From assembly GCF_029227915.1 (NCBI RefSeq), contig NC_079888.1, forward strand, positions 23,106,001 through 23,170,000: a stretch of 64,000 bases of DNA, written 5' to 3'. The stretch is from Hydractinia symbiolongicarpus. Lineage: Eukaryota; Cnidaria; Hydrozoa; Anthoathecata; Hydractiniidae. Below, piece by piece: positions 13,536-26,289 of this stretch. A program made the position numbers and the translations under genes. Below the pieces are notes generated by a model. The model was not told the origin of the DNA. It saw only the letters and a program-made list of their open reading frames with translations, and ran no database searches. The first letter of the stretch is position 1. Each line of letters opens with the position of its first letter.

Positions 13536-14640
13536 ATTTACGGGAAATCGCGGGTTTTCGTTTGCCGGCGATTAAACCTCTTTTATTCAGCGTCTCATCA
13601 AAAATGAAAACATTTTTAAAAACAACAAGTCTTATGCGTTTTAGTGGTGAAAAAATAATTTAAAAAATCGTTCGGGAAATGAGTTTACTCCCTGGGTACT
13701 TTCTTTGTATACATTCGACTATACGGGCCAAGCCCCGGATTTACGGGAAAACGCGGGATTTCGTTTGCCGGCGAATAAACCTCTTTCATTAAGCGTCTCA
13801 TCAAAAATAAAAACATTTTTGAAAACTAGATGTCTCATGCGTTTAGTGGTGAAAAAGTAATTTAAAAAATCGTTCGGGAAATGAGTTTACTACCTGGGTA
13901 CTTTCTTTGTATACTTTTGCCTATACCAGCCAAGCCCGGGATTTACGGGAAATCTCGGGTTTTCGTTTGCCGGCAATTAAACTTATTTTATTCAGCGTCT
14001 CATCAAAAATGAAAACATTTTTAAAAACAACAAGTCTTATGCGTTTTAGTGGTGAAAAAATAATTTAAAAAATCGTTCGGGAAATGAGTTTACTCCCTGG
14101 GTACTTTCTTTGTATACATTCGACTATACGGGCCAAGCCGGGATTTACGGGAAATCGCGGGTTTTCGTTTGCCGGCGATTAAACCTCTTTTATTCAGCGT
14201 CTCATCAAAAATGAAAACATTTTTAAAAACAACAAGTCTTATGCGTTTTAGTGGTGAAAAAATAATTTAAAAAATCGTTCGGGAAATGAGTTTACTCCCT
14301 GGGTACTTTCTTTGTATACATTCGACTATACGGGCCAAGCCCCGGATTTACGGGAAAACGCGGGATTTCGTTTGCCGGCGAATAAACCTCTTTCATTAAG
14401 CGTCTCATCAAAAATAAAAACATTTTTGAAAACTAGATGTCTCATGCGTTTAGTGGTGAAAAAGTAATTTAAAAAATCGTTCGGGAAATGAGTTTACTAC
14501 CTGGGTACTTTCTTTGTATACTTTTGCCTATACCAGCCAAGCCCGGGATTTACGGGAAATCTCGGGTTTTCGTTTGCCGGCAATTAAACTTATTTTATTC
14601 AGCGTCTCATCAAAAATGAAAACATTTTTAAAAACTACAA
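13433..14640. repeat. 3-monomer duplication, 607 bp x 2
   Basis: ATTCGACTATACGG begins at 13511 and again at 14118, and the rare TTTTGCCTATACCAGCC lies near 13916 and 14523, both at a 607-bp offset. Both copies share GCGAATAAACC, GTGAAAAAGTAATTT and GCCGGCAATTAAACTT, which I did not notice elsewhere. The block separates the 15-monomer HOR from the 16-monomer HOR, and its last unit runs into the start of the latter. Confidence 0.85.
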
Positions 14641-17600
14641 GTCTTAGGCGTTTTAGTGGTGAAAAAATAATTTAAAAAATCGTTCTGGAAATGAGTTTAC
14701 TCACAGGGTACTTTCTTTGTATACATTCGACTATACGGGCCAAGCCCGGGATTTACGGGAAATCGCGGGTTTTCGTTTTCCGGCGATTAAACTTCTTTTA
14801 TTCAGCGTCTCATCAAAAATGAAAACATTTTTAAAAACTACAAGTCTTATGCGTTTTAGTGGTGATAAAATATTTTAAAAAATCGTTCTGGAAATGAGTT
14901 TACTCACAGGGTACTTTCTTTGTATACATTCGACAATACGGGCCAAGCCCGGGATTTACGGGAAATCGCGGGTTTTCGTTTTTCGGCGATTAAACCTCTT
15001 TCATTAAGCGTCTCATCAAAAATGAAAACATTTTTGAAAACTACAAGTCTCATGCGTTTTAGTGGTAAAAAAAAATTTAAAAAATCGTTCGGGAAATGAG
15101 TTTACTCCCTGGGTACTTTCTTTGTATACATTCGACTATACGGGCCAAGCCCCGGATTCACGGGAAAACGCGGGATTTCGTTTGCCGGCGATTAAACCTC
15201 TTTCATTAAGCGTCTCATCAAAAATGAAAACATTTTTGAAAACTAGATGTCTCATGCGTTTAGTGGTAAAAAAATAATATAAAAAATCGTTCGGGAAATG
15301 AGTTTACTCCCTGGGTACTTTATTTGTATATTTTTGACTATACGGGCCAAGCCCGGGATTTACGGGAAATCGCGGGTTTTCGTTTGCCGGCGATTAAACT
15401 TCTTTTATTCAGCGTCTCATCAAAAATGAAAACATTTTTAAAAACTACAAGTCTTATGCGTTTTAGTGGTGAAAAAATAATTTAAAAAATCGTTCGGGAA
15501 ATGAGTTTACTCCCTGGGTACTTTCTTTGTATACATTCGACTATACGGGCCAAGCCCCGGATTTACGGGAAAACGCGGGATTTCGTTTGCCGGCGATTAA
15601 ACCTCTTTCATTAAGCGTCTCATCAAAAATAAAAACATTTTTGAAAACTAGATGTCTCATGCGTTTAGTGGTAAAAAAATAATATAAAAAAACGTTCGGG
15701 AAATGAGTTTACTCCCTGGGTACTTTCTTTGTATACTTTTGACTATACGAGCCAAGCCCGGGATTTACGGGAAATCTCGGGTTTTCGTTTGCGGGCGATT
15801 AAACTTATTTTATTCAGCGTCTCATCAAAAATGAAAACATTTTTAAAAACTACAAGTCTTATGCGTTTTAGTGGTGAAAAAATAATTTAAAAAATCGTTC
15901 TGGAAATGAGTTTACTCACAGGGTACTTTCTTTGTATACATTCGACTATACGGGCCAAGCCCGGGATTTACGGGAAATCGCGGGTTTTCGTTTTCCGGCG
16001 ATTAAACTTCTTTTATTCAGCGTCTCATCAAAAATGAAAACATTTTTAAAAACTACAAGTCTTATGCGTTTTAGTGGTGATAAAATATTTTAAAAAATCG
16101 TTCTGGAAATGAGTTTACTCACAGGGTACTTTCTTTGTATACATTCGACAATACGGGCCAAGCCCGGGATTTACGGGAAATCGCGGGTTTTCGTTTTTCG
16201 GCGATTAAACCTCTTTCATTAAGCGTCTCATCAAAAATGAAAACATTTTTGAAAACTACAAGTCTCATGCGTTTTAGTGGTAAAAAAAAATTTAAAAAAT
16301 CGTTCGGGAAATGAGTTTACTCCCTGGGTACTTTCTTTGTATACATTCGACTATACGGGCCAAGCCCCGGATTCACGGGAAAACGCGGGATTTCGTTTGC
16401 CGGCGATTAAACCTCTTTCATTAAGCGTCTCATCAAAAATGAAAACATTTTTGAAAACTAGATGTCTCATGCGTTTAGTGGTAAAAAAATAATATAAAAA
16501 ATCGTTCGGGAAATGAGTTTACTCCCTGGGTACTTTATTTGTATATTTTTGACTATACGGGCCAAGCCCGGGATTTACGGGAAATCGCGGGTTTTCGTTT
16601 GCCGGCGATTAAACTTCTTTTATTCAGCGTCTCATCAAAAATGAAAACATTTTTAAAAACTACAAGTCTTATGCGTTTTAGTGGTGAAAAAATAATTTAA
16701 AAAATCGTTCGGGAAATGAGTTTACTCCCTGGGTACTTTCTTGGTATACATTCGACTATACGGGCCAAGCCCCGGATTTACGGGAAAACGCGGGATTTCG
16801 TTTGCCGGCGATTAAACCTCTTTCATTAAGCGTCTCATCAAAAATAAAAACATTTTTGAAAACTAGATGTCTCATGCGTTTAGTGGTAAAAAAATAATAT
16901 AAAAAAACGTTCGGGAAATGAGTTTACTCCCTGGGTACTTTCTTTGTATACTTTTGACTATACGAGCCAAGCCCGGGATTTACGGGAAATCTCGGGTTTT
17001 CGTTTGCGGGCGATTAAACTTATTTTATTCAGCGTCTCATCAAAAATGAAAACATTTTTAAAAACTACAAGTCTTATGCGTTTTAGTGGTGAAAAAATAA
17101 TTTAAAAAATCGTTCTGGAAATGAGTTTACTCACAGGGTACTTTCTTTGTATACATTCGACTATACGGGCCAAGCCCGGGATTTACGGGAAATCGCGGGT
17201 TTTCGTTTTCCGGCGATTAAACTTCTTTTATTCAGCGTCTCATCAAAAATGAAAACATTTTTAAAAACTACAAGTCTTATGCGTTTTAGTGGTGAAAAAA
17301 TAATTTAAAAAATCGTTCTGGAAATGAGTTTACTCACAGGGTACTTTCTTTGTATACATTCGATAATACGGGTCAAGCCCGGGATTTACGGGAAATCGCG
17401 GGTTTTCGTTTTTCGGCGATTAAACCTCTTTCATTAAGCGTCTCATCAAAAATGAAAACATTTTTGAAAACTACAAGTCTCATGCGTTTTAGTGGTAAAA
17501 AAAAATTTAAAAAATCGTTCGGGAAATGAGTTTACTCATGGGGTACTTTCTTTGTATACATTCGACTATACGGGCCAAGCCCCGGATTTACGGGAAAACG

Positions 17601-20600
17601 CGGGATTTCGTTTGCCGGCGATTAAACCTCTTTCATTAAGCGTCTCATCAAAAATAAAAACATTTTTGAAAACTAGATGTCTCATGCGTTTAGTGGTAAG
17701 AAAATAATATAAAAAAACGTTCGGGAAATGAGTTTACTCCCTGGGTACTTTCTTTGTATACTTTTGACTATACGAGCCAAGCCCGGGATTTACGGGAAAT
17801 CTCGGGTTTTCGTTTGCGGGCGATTAAACTTATTTTATTCAGCGTCTCATCAAAAATGAAAACATTTTTAAAAACTACAAGTCTTAGGCGTTTTAGTGGT
17901 GAAAAAATAATTTAAAAAATCGTTCTGGAAATGAGTTTACTCACAGGGTACTTTCTTTGTATACATTCGACTATACGGGCCAAGCCCGGGATTTACGGGA
18001 AATCGCGGGTTTTCGTTTTCCGGCGATTAAACTTCTTTTATTCAGCGTCTCATCAAAAATGAAAACATTTTTAAAAACTACAAGTCTTATGCGTTTTAGT
18101 GGTGATAAAATATTTTAAAAAATCGTTCTGGAAATGAGTTTACTCACAGGGTACTTTCTTTGTATACATTCGACAATACGGGCCAAGCCCGGGATTTACG
18201 GGAAATCGCGGGTTTTCGTTTTTCGGCGATTAAACCTCTTTCATTAAGCGTCTCATCAAAAATGAAAACATTTTTGAAAACTACAAGTCTCATGCGTTTT
18301 AGTGGTAAAAAAAAATTTAAAAAATCGTTCGGGAAATGAGTTTACTCCCTGGGTACTTTCTTTGTATACATTCGACTATACGGGCCAAGCCCCGGATTCA
18401 CGGGAAAACGCGGGATTTCGTTTGCCGGCGATTAAACCTCTTTCATTAAGCGTCTCATCAAAAATGAAAACATTTTTGAAAACTAGATGTCTCATGCGTT
18501 TAGTGGTAAAAAAATAATATAAAAAATCGTTCGGGAAATGAGTTTACTCCCTGGGTACTTTATTTGTATATTTTTGACTATACGGGCCAAGCCCGGGATT
18601 TACGGGAAATCGCGGGTTTTCGTTTGCCGGCGATTAAACTTCTTTTATTCAGCGTCTCATCAAAAATGAAAACATTTTTAAAAACTACAAGTCTTATGCG
18701 TTTTAGTGGTGAAAAAATAATTTAAAAAATCGTTCGGGAAATGAGTTTACTCCCTGGGTACTTTCTTTGTATACATTCGACTATACGGGCCAAGCCCCGG
18801 ATTTACGGGAAAACGCGGGATTTCGTTTGCCGGCGATTAAACCTCTTTCATTAAGCGTCTCATCAAAAATAAAAACATTTTTGAAAACTAGATGTCTCAT
18901 GCGTTTAGTGGTAAAAAAATAATATAAAAAAACGTTCGGGAAATGAGTTTACTCCCTGGGTACTTTCTTTGTATACTTTTGACTATACGAGCCAAGCCCG
19001 GGATTTACGGGAAATCTCGGGTTTTCGTTTGCGGGCGATTAAACTTATTTTATTCAGCGTCTCATCAAAAATGAAAACATTTTTAAAAACTACAAGTCTT
19101 ATGCGTTTTAGTGGTGAAAAAATAATTTAAAAAATCGTTCTGGAAATGAGTTTACTCACAGGGTACTTTCTTTGTATACATTCGACTATACGGGCCAAGC
19201 CCGGGATTTACGGGAAATCGCGGGTTTTCGTTTTCCGGCGATTAAACTTCTTTTATTCAGCGTCTCATCAAAAATGAAAACATTTTTAAAAACTACAAGT
19301 CTTATGCGTTTTAGTGGTGATAAAATATTTTAAAAAATCGTTCTGGAAATGAGTTTACTCACAGGGTACTTTCTTTGTATACATTCGACAATACGGGCCA
19401 AGCCCGGGATTTACGGGAAATCGCGGGTTTTCGTTTTTCGGCGATTAAACCTCTTTCATTAAGCGTCTCATCAAAAATGAAAACATTTTTGAAAACTACA
19501 AGTCTCATGCGTTTTAGTGGTAAAAAAAAATTTAAAAAATCGTTCGGGAAATGAGTTTACTCCCTGGGTACTTTCTTTGTATACATTCGACTATACGGGC
19601 CAAGCCCCGGATTCACGGGAAAACGCGGGATTTCGTTTGCCGGCGATTAAACCTCTTTCATTAAGCGTCTCATCAAAAATGAAAACATTTTTGAAAACTA
19701 GATGTCTCATGCGTTTAGTGGTAAAAAAATAATATAAAAAATCGTTCGGGAAATGAGTTTACTCCCTGGGTACTTTATTTGTATATTTTTGACTATACGG
19801 GCCAAGCCCGGGATTTACGGGAAATCGCGGGTTTTCGTTTGCCGGCGATTAAACTTCTTTTATTCAGCGTCTCATCAAAAATGAAAACATTTTTAAAAAC
19901 TACAAGTCTTATGCGTTTTAGTGGTGAAAAAATAATTTAAAAAATCGTTCGGGAAATGAGTTTACTCCCTGGGTACTTTCTTTGTATACATTCGACTATA
20001 CGGGCCAAGCCCCGGATTTACGGGAAAACGCGGGATTTCGTTTGCCGGCGATTAAACCTCTTTCATTAAGCGTCTCATCAAAAATAAAAACATTTTTGAA
20101 AACTAGATGTCTCATGCGTTTAGTGGTAAAAAAATAATATAAAAAAACGTTCGGGAAATGAGTTTACTCCCTGGGTACTTTCTTTGTATACTTTTGACTA
20201 TACGAGCCAAGCCCGGGATTTACGGGAAATCTCGGGTTTTCGTTTGCGGGCGATTAAACTTATTTTATTCAGCGTCTCATCAAAAATGAAAACATTTTTA
20301 AAAACTACAAGTCTTATGCGTTTTAGTGGTGAAAAAATAATTTAAAAAATCGTTCTGGAAATGAGTTTACTCACAGGGTACTTTCTTTGTATACATTCGA
20401 CTATACGGGCCAAGCCCGGGATTTACGGGAAATCGCGGGTTTTCGTTTTCCGGCGATTAAACTTCTTTTATTCAGCGTCTCATCAAAAATGAAAACATTT
20501 TTAAAAACTACAAGTCTTATGCGTTTTAGTGGTGAAAAAATAATTTAAAAAATCGTTCTGGAAATGAGTTTACTCACAGGGTACTTTCTTTGTATACATT

Positions 20601-21063
20601 CGATAATACGGGTCAAGCCCGGGATTTACGGGAAATCGCGGGTTTTCGTTTTTCGGCGATTAAACCTCTTTCATTAAGCGTCTCATCAAAAATGAAAACA
20701 TTTTTGAAAACTACAAGTCTCATGCGTTTTAGTGGTAAAAAAAAATTTAAAAAATCGTTCGGGAAATGAGTTTACTCATGGGGTACTTTCTTTGTATACA
20801 TTCGACTATACGGGCCAAGCCCCGGATTTACGGGAAAACGCGGGATTTCGTTTGCCGGCGATTAAACCTCTTTCATTAAGCGTCTCATCAAAAATAAAAA
20901 CATTTTTGAAAACTAGATGTCTCATGCGTTTAGTGGTAAGAAAATAATATAAAAAAACGTTCGGGAAATGAGTTTACTCCCTGGGTACTTTCTTTGTATA
21001 CTTTTGACTATACGAGCCAAGCCCGGGATTTACGGGAAATCTCGGGTTTTCGTTTGCGGGCGA
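14583..21063. repeat. 16-monomer HOR, 3,240 bp x 2, nested as 6+6+4
   Basis: Copy 1 (14583-17822) and copy 2 (17823-21062) align at exactly 3,240 bp. Reading line by line I noticed one mismatch: G at 16743 against T at 19983. Inside each copy a 6-monomer block of 1,215 bp occurs twice, marked by GGTGATAAAATATTTT near 14862, 16077, 18102 and 19317 and by CCGGATTCACGGG near 15153, 16368, 18393 and 19608. It is followed by a related 4-monomer block of 810 bp that lacks those markers but carries TTTACTCATGGGGTAC and CGATAATACGGGTC. A partial third copy of the 4-monomer type follows to about 21.7 kb. Confidence 0.93.
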
Positions 21064-21760
21064 TTAAACTTATTTTATTCAGCGTCTCATCAAAAATGAA
21101 AACATTTTTAAAAACTACAAGTCTTATGCGTTTTAGTGGTGAAAAAATAATTTAAAAACTCGTTCTGGAAATGAGTTTACTCACAGGGTACTTTCTTTGT
21201 ATACATTCGACTATACGGGCCAAGCCCGGGATTTACGGGAAATCGCGGGTTTTCGTTTTCCGGCGATTAAACTTCTTTTATTCAGCGTCTCATCAAAAAT
21301 GAAAACATTTTTAAAAACTACAAGTCTTATGCGTTTTAGTGGTGAAAAAATAATTTAAAAAATCGTTCTGGAAATGAGTTTACTCACAGGGTACTTTCTT
21401 TGTATACATTCGATAATACGGGTCAAGCCCGGGATTTACGGGAAATCGCGGGTTTTCGTTTTTCGGCGATTAAACCTCTTTCATTAAGCGTCTCATCAAA
21501 AATGAAAACATTTTTGAAAACTACAAGTCTCATGCGTTTTAGTGGTAAAAAAAAAATTAAAAAATCGTTCGGGAAATGAGTTTACTCATGGGGTACTTTC
21601 TTTGTATACATTCGACTATACGGGCCAAGCCCCGGATTTACGGGAAAACGCGGGATTTCGTTTGCCGGCGATTAAACCTCTTTCATTAAGCGTCTCATCA
21701 AAAATGAAAACATTTTTGAAAACTAGATGTCTCATATGTTTAGTGGTAAAAAAATAATAT
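21064..21760. repeat. Partial extra copy of the 4-monomer block
   Basis: ACTCATGGGGTAC near 21585 lies 810 bp after its counterpart near 20775, and CGATAATACGGGTC near 21412 lies 810 bp after that near 20602. Local changes are TTTAAAAACTCG near 21155 and one extra A with one fewer T (AAAAAAATTAAAA) near 21550. After TAGATGTCTCATATG near 21726 the monomers return to the classes used in the 5-18 kb blocks. Confidence 0.75.
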
Positions 21761-24600
21761 AAAAAATCGTTCGGGAAATGAGTGTACTCCCTGGGTACTT
21801 TCTTTGTATACTTTTGACTATACGGGCCAAGCCCGGGATTTACGGGAAATCGCGGGTTTTCGTTTGCCGGCGATTAAACTTCTTCTATTCAGCGTCTCAT
21901 CAAAAATGAAAACATTTTTAAAAACAACAGGTCTTATGCGTTTGAGTAGTGAAAAAATAATTTAAAAAATCGTTCTGGAAATGAGTTTACTCCGTAGGTA
22001 CTTTCTTTGTATACTTTTGACTATACGGGCCGAGTCCAGGATTTAGGGAAATCGCAGGTTTTCGTTTGCCAGCGATTAAACTGCTTTTATTCAGCGTCTC
22101 ATCAAAAATGAAAACATTTTTAAAAACTACAAGTCTCATGCGTTTTAGTGGTGAAAAAATAATTTAAAAAATCGTTCGGGAAATGAGTTTATTCCCTGGG
22201 TACCTTCTTTATATACTTTTGACTATACGGGCCGAGTCCGGGATTTAGGGAAATCGCAGGTTTTCGTTTGCCGGCGATTAAACTGCTTTTATTCAGCGTC
22301 TCATCAAAAATGAAAACATATTTGAAAACTACAAGTCTTATGCGTTTTAGTGGTAAAAAAATAATTTAAAAAATCGTTCTGGAAATGAGTTTACTCCCTG
22401 GGTACTTTCTTTGTATACTTTTGACTATACGGGCCTAGTCCGGGATTTAGAGAATTGCAGTTTTTCGTTTGCCGGCGATTAAACTGCTTTTATTCAGCGT
22501 CTCATCAAAAATGAAAACATTTTTAAAAAACTACAAGTCTCATGCGTTTTAGTGGTGAAAAAATAATTTAAAAAATCGTTCGGGAAATGAGTTTACTCCC
22601 TGGGTACTTTCTTTGTATACTTTTGACTATACGGGCCAAGCCGGGATTAACGGGAAATCGCGGGTTTTCGTTTGCGGCGATTAAACTTCTTTTATTCAGC
22701 GTCTCATCAAAAATGAAAACATTTTTAAAAACTACAAGTCTTATGCGTTTTAGTGGTGAAAAAATAATTTAAAAAATCGTTCTGGAAATGAGTTTACTCA
22801 CAGGGTACTTTCTTTGTATACATTCAATTATACGGGCCGAGTCCGGGATTTAGGGAAATCGCAGGTTTTCGTTTGCCAGCGATTAAACTGCTTTTATTCA
22901 GCGTCTCATCAAAAATGAAAACATTTTTAAAAACTACAAGTCTCATGCGTTTTGGTGGTGAAAAAATAATTTAAAAAATCGTTCGGGAAAGGAGTTTACT
23001 CCCTGGGTACTTTCTTTGTATACTTTTGACTATACGGGCCGAGTCCGGGATTTAGGGAAATCGCAGGTTTTCGTTTGCCGGCGATTAAACTGCTTTTATT
23101 CAGCGTCTCATCAAAAATGAATACATATTTGAAAACTACAAGTCTCATGCGTTTTAGTGGTGAAAAAATAATTTAAAAAATCGTTCGGAAAATGAGTTTA
23201 CTCCCTAGGTACTTTCTTTGTATACTTTGGACTAAACGGGCCAAGCCGGGATTTACGGGAAATCGCGGGTTTTCGTTTGCCGGCGATTACACCTCTTTTA
23301 TTCAGCGTCTCATCAAAAATGAAAACATTTTTAAAAACAACAAGTCTCATGCGTCTTAGTGGTGAAAAAATAATTTAAAAAATCGTTCAGCAAATGGGTT
23401 TACTCCCTGGGTACTTTCTTTGTATACATTCGACTATACGGGCCAAGCCCCGGATTTCCGGGAAAACGCGGGATTTCGTTTGCCGGCGATTAAACCTCTT
23501 TCATTAAGCGTTTCATCAAAAATAAAAACATTTTTGAAAACTAGGTCTCTCATGCGTTTTAGTGGTGAAAAAAAAATTTAAAAAATCGGTCGGGAAATGA
23601 GTTTACTCCCTGGGTACTTTCTTTGTATACATTCGACTATACGGGCCAAGCCTCGGATTTACGGGAAAACGCGGGATTTCGTTTGCCGGCGATTAAACCT
23701 CTTTCATTAGGCGTCTCATCAAAAATGAAAACATTTTTAAAAACTAGATGTCTCATATGTTTAGTGGTAAAAAAATAATATAAAAAATCGTTCGGGAAAT
23801 GAGTTTACTCCCTGGGTACTTTCTTTGTATACTTTTGACTACACGGGCCAAGCCCGGGATTTACGGGAAATCGCGGGTTTTCGTTTGCCGGCGATTAAAC
23901 TTCTTCTATTCAGCGTCTCATCAAAAATGAAAACATTTTTAAAAACAACAGGTCTTATGCGTTTTAGTAGTGAAACAATAATTTAAAAAATCGTTCTGGA
24001 AATGAGTTTACTCCGTACGTACTTTCTTTGTATACTTTTGACTATACGGGCCGAGTCCGGGATTTAGGGAAATCGCAGGTTTTCGTTTGTCAGCGATTAA
24101 ACTGCTTTTATTCAGCGTCTCATCAAAAATGAAAACATTTTTAAAAACTACAAGTCTCATGCGTTTTAGTGGTGAAAAAATAATTTAAAAAATCGTTCGG
24201 GAAAGGAGTTTACTCCCTGGGTACTTTCTTTGTATACTTTTGACTATACGGGCCGAGTCCGGGATTTAGGGAAATCGCAGGTTTTCGTTTGCCGGCGATT
24301 AAACTGCTTTTATTCAGCGTCTCATCAAAAATGAATACATATTTGAAAACTACAAGTCTCATGCGTTTTAGTGGTGAAAAAATAATTTAAAAAATCGTTC
24401 GGAAAATGAGTTTACTCCCTGGGTACTTTCTTTGTATACATTCGACTATACGGGCCAAGCCCGGGATTTAGGGAAATCGCAGGTTTTCGTTTTTCGGCGA
24501 TTAAACTGCTTTTATTCAGCGTCTCATCAAAAATGAAAACATATTTGAAAACTACAAGTCTCATGCGTTTTAGTGGTGAAAAAATAATTTAAAAAATCGT
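21761..24600. repeat. Mixed monomers with a degraded echo of the 8-12 kb block
   Basis: Units carry markers also seen at 5-12 kb, in similar order: CTTCTTCTATTC, ACTCCGTAGG, GGAAAGGAG, GAATACATATTTG and TTCGGCAAATGGG-like units. The copies here carry more private changes, such as TTTATATAC near 22208, AGAGAATTGCAG near 22449, a short CGTTTGCGGCG near 22671 and ACTAGGTCTCTCATG near 23541. This looks like an older relative of the 15-monomer repeat rather than a fresh copy. Confidence 0.7.
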
Positions 24601-25816
24601 TCGGCAAATGGGTTTAATCCCTGGGTACTTTCTTTGTATACTTTTGACTATACGAGCCAAGCCCGGGATTTACGGGAAATCTCGGGTTTTCGTTTGCCGG
24701 CGATTAAACTTCTTTTATTCAGCGTCTCATCAAAAATGAAAACATTTTTAAAAACTACAAGTCTTATGCGTTTTAGTGGTGAAAAAATAATTTAAAAAAT
24801 CGTTCTGGAAATGAGTTTACTCACACGGTACTTTCTTTGTATACATTCGACTATACGGGCCAAGCCCGGGATTTACGGGAAATCGCGGGTTTTCGTTTTC
24901 CGGCGATTAAACTTCTTTTATTCAGCGTCTCATCAAAAATGAAAACATTTTTAAAAACTACAAGTCTTATGCGTTTTAGTGGTGAAAAAATAATTTAAAA
25001 AATCGTTCGGAAAATGAGTTTACTCCCTGGGTACTTTCTTTGTATACTTTGGACTATACGGGCCAAGCCGGGATTTACGGGAAATCGCGGGTTTTCGTTT
25101 GCCGGCGATTAAACCTCTTTTATTCAGCGTCTCATCAAAAATGAAAACATTTTTAAAAACAACAAGTCTTATGCGTTTTAGTGGTGAAAAAATAATTTAA
25201 AAAATCGTTCGGCAAATGGGTTTAATCCCTGGGTACTTTCTTTGTATACTTTTGACTATACGAGCCAAGCCCGGGATTTACGGGAAATCTCGGGTTTTCG
25301 TTTGCCGGCGATTAAACTTCTTTTATTCAGCGTCTCATCAAAAATGAAAACATTTTTAAAAACTACAAGTCTTATGCGTTTTAGTGGTGAAAAAATAATT
25401 TAAAAAATCGTTCTGGAAATGAGTTTACTCACACGGTACTTTCTTTGTATACATTCGACTATACGGGCCAAGCCCGGGATTTACGGGAAATCGCGGGTTT
25501 TCGTTTTCCGGCGATTAAACTTCTTTTATTCAGCGTCTCATCAAAAATGAAAACATTTTTAAAAACTACAAGTCTTATGCGTTTTAGTGGTGAAAAAATA
25601 ATTTAAAAAATCGTTCTGGAAATGAGTTTACTCACAGGGTACTTTCTTTGTATACATTCGACTATACGGGCCAAGCCCGGGATTTAGGGAAATCGCAGGT
25701 TTTCGTTTTTCGGCGATTAAACTGCTTTTATTCAGCGTCTCATCAAAAATGAAAACATATTTGAAAACTACAAGTCTCATGCGTTTTAGTGGTGAAAAAA
25801 TAATTTAAAAAATCGT
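24601..25816. repeat. 3-monomer duplication, 608 bp
   Basis: TCGGCAAATGGGTTTAATCC begins at 24601 and 25209, a 608-bp offset, and the following CGAGCCAAGC, ATCTCGGG and ACTCACACGGTAC markers match. Similarity ends near 25010/25617, where one copy has TTCGGAAAATG and the other TTCTGGAAATG. A TTTTTCGGCGATTAAACTG unit near 24490 recurs near 25706 (about 1,216 bp, six monomers), so a longer unit may have been shuffled here. Confidence 0.65.
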
Positions 25817-26289
25817 TCGGAAAATGAGTTTACTCCCTGGGTACTTTCTTTGTATACTTTGGACTATACGGGCCAAGCCGGGATTTACGGGAAATCGCAG
25901 GTTTTCGTTTGCCGGCGATTAAACTTCTTTTATTCAGCGTCTCATCAAAAATGAAAACATTTTTAAAAACTACAAGTCTTATGCGTTTTAGTGGTGAAAA
26001 AATAATTTAAAAAATCGTTCTGGAAATGAGTTTACTCCCTGGGTACTTTCTTTGTATACTTTTGACTATACGGGCCAAGCCCGGGATTTACGGGAAATCG
26101 CGGTTTTTTGTTTGCCGGCGATTAAACTTCTTTTATTCAGCGACTCATCAAAAATGAAAACAATTTTGAAAACTGCAAGTCTCATGCGTTTTAGTAGTGA
26201 AAAAATAATTTAAAAAATCGTTCGGGAAATGAGTTTACTCCCTGGGTACTTTCTTTGTATACTTTTGACAATACGCGCCAAGCCGGGAT

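Noticed and set aside
14583-21063. Assembly artefact as the full explanation of the HOR copies
   Set aside because: Not excluded for the most identical copies (14.6-21.1 kb and 62.1-63.1 kb). However, many other HOR pairs differ by substitutions and monomer gains, so the HOR organisation itself is real. Spanning long reads would settle the near-identical cases.
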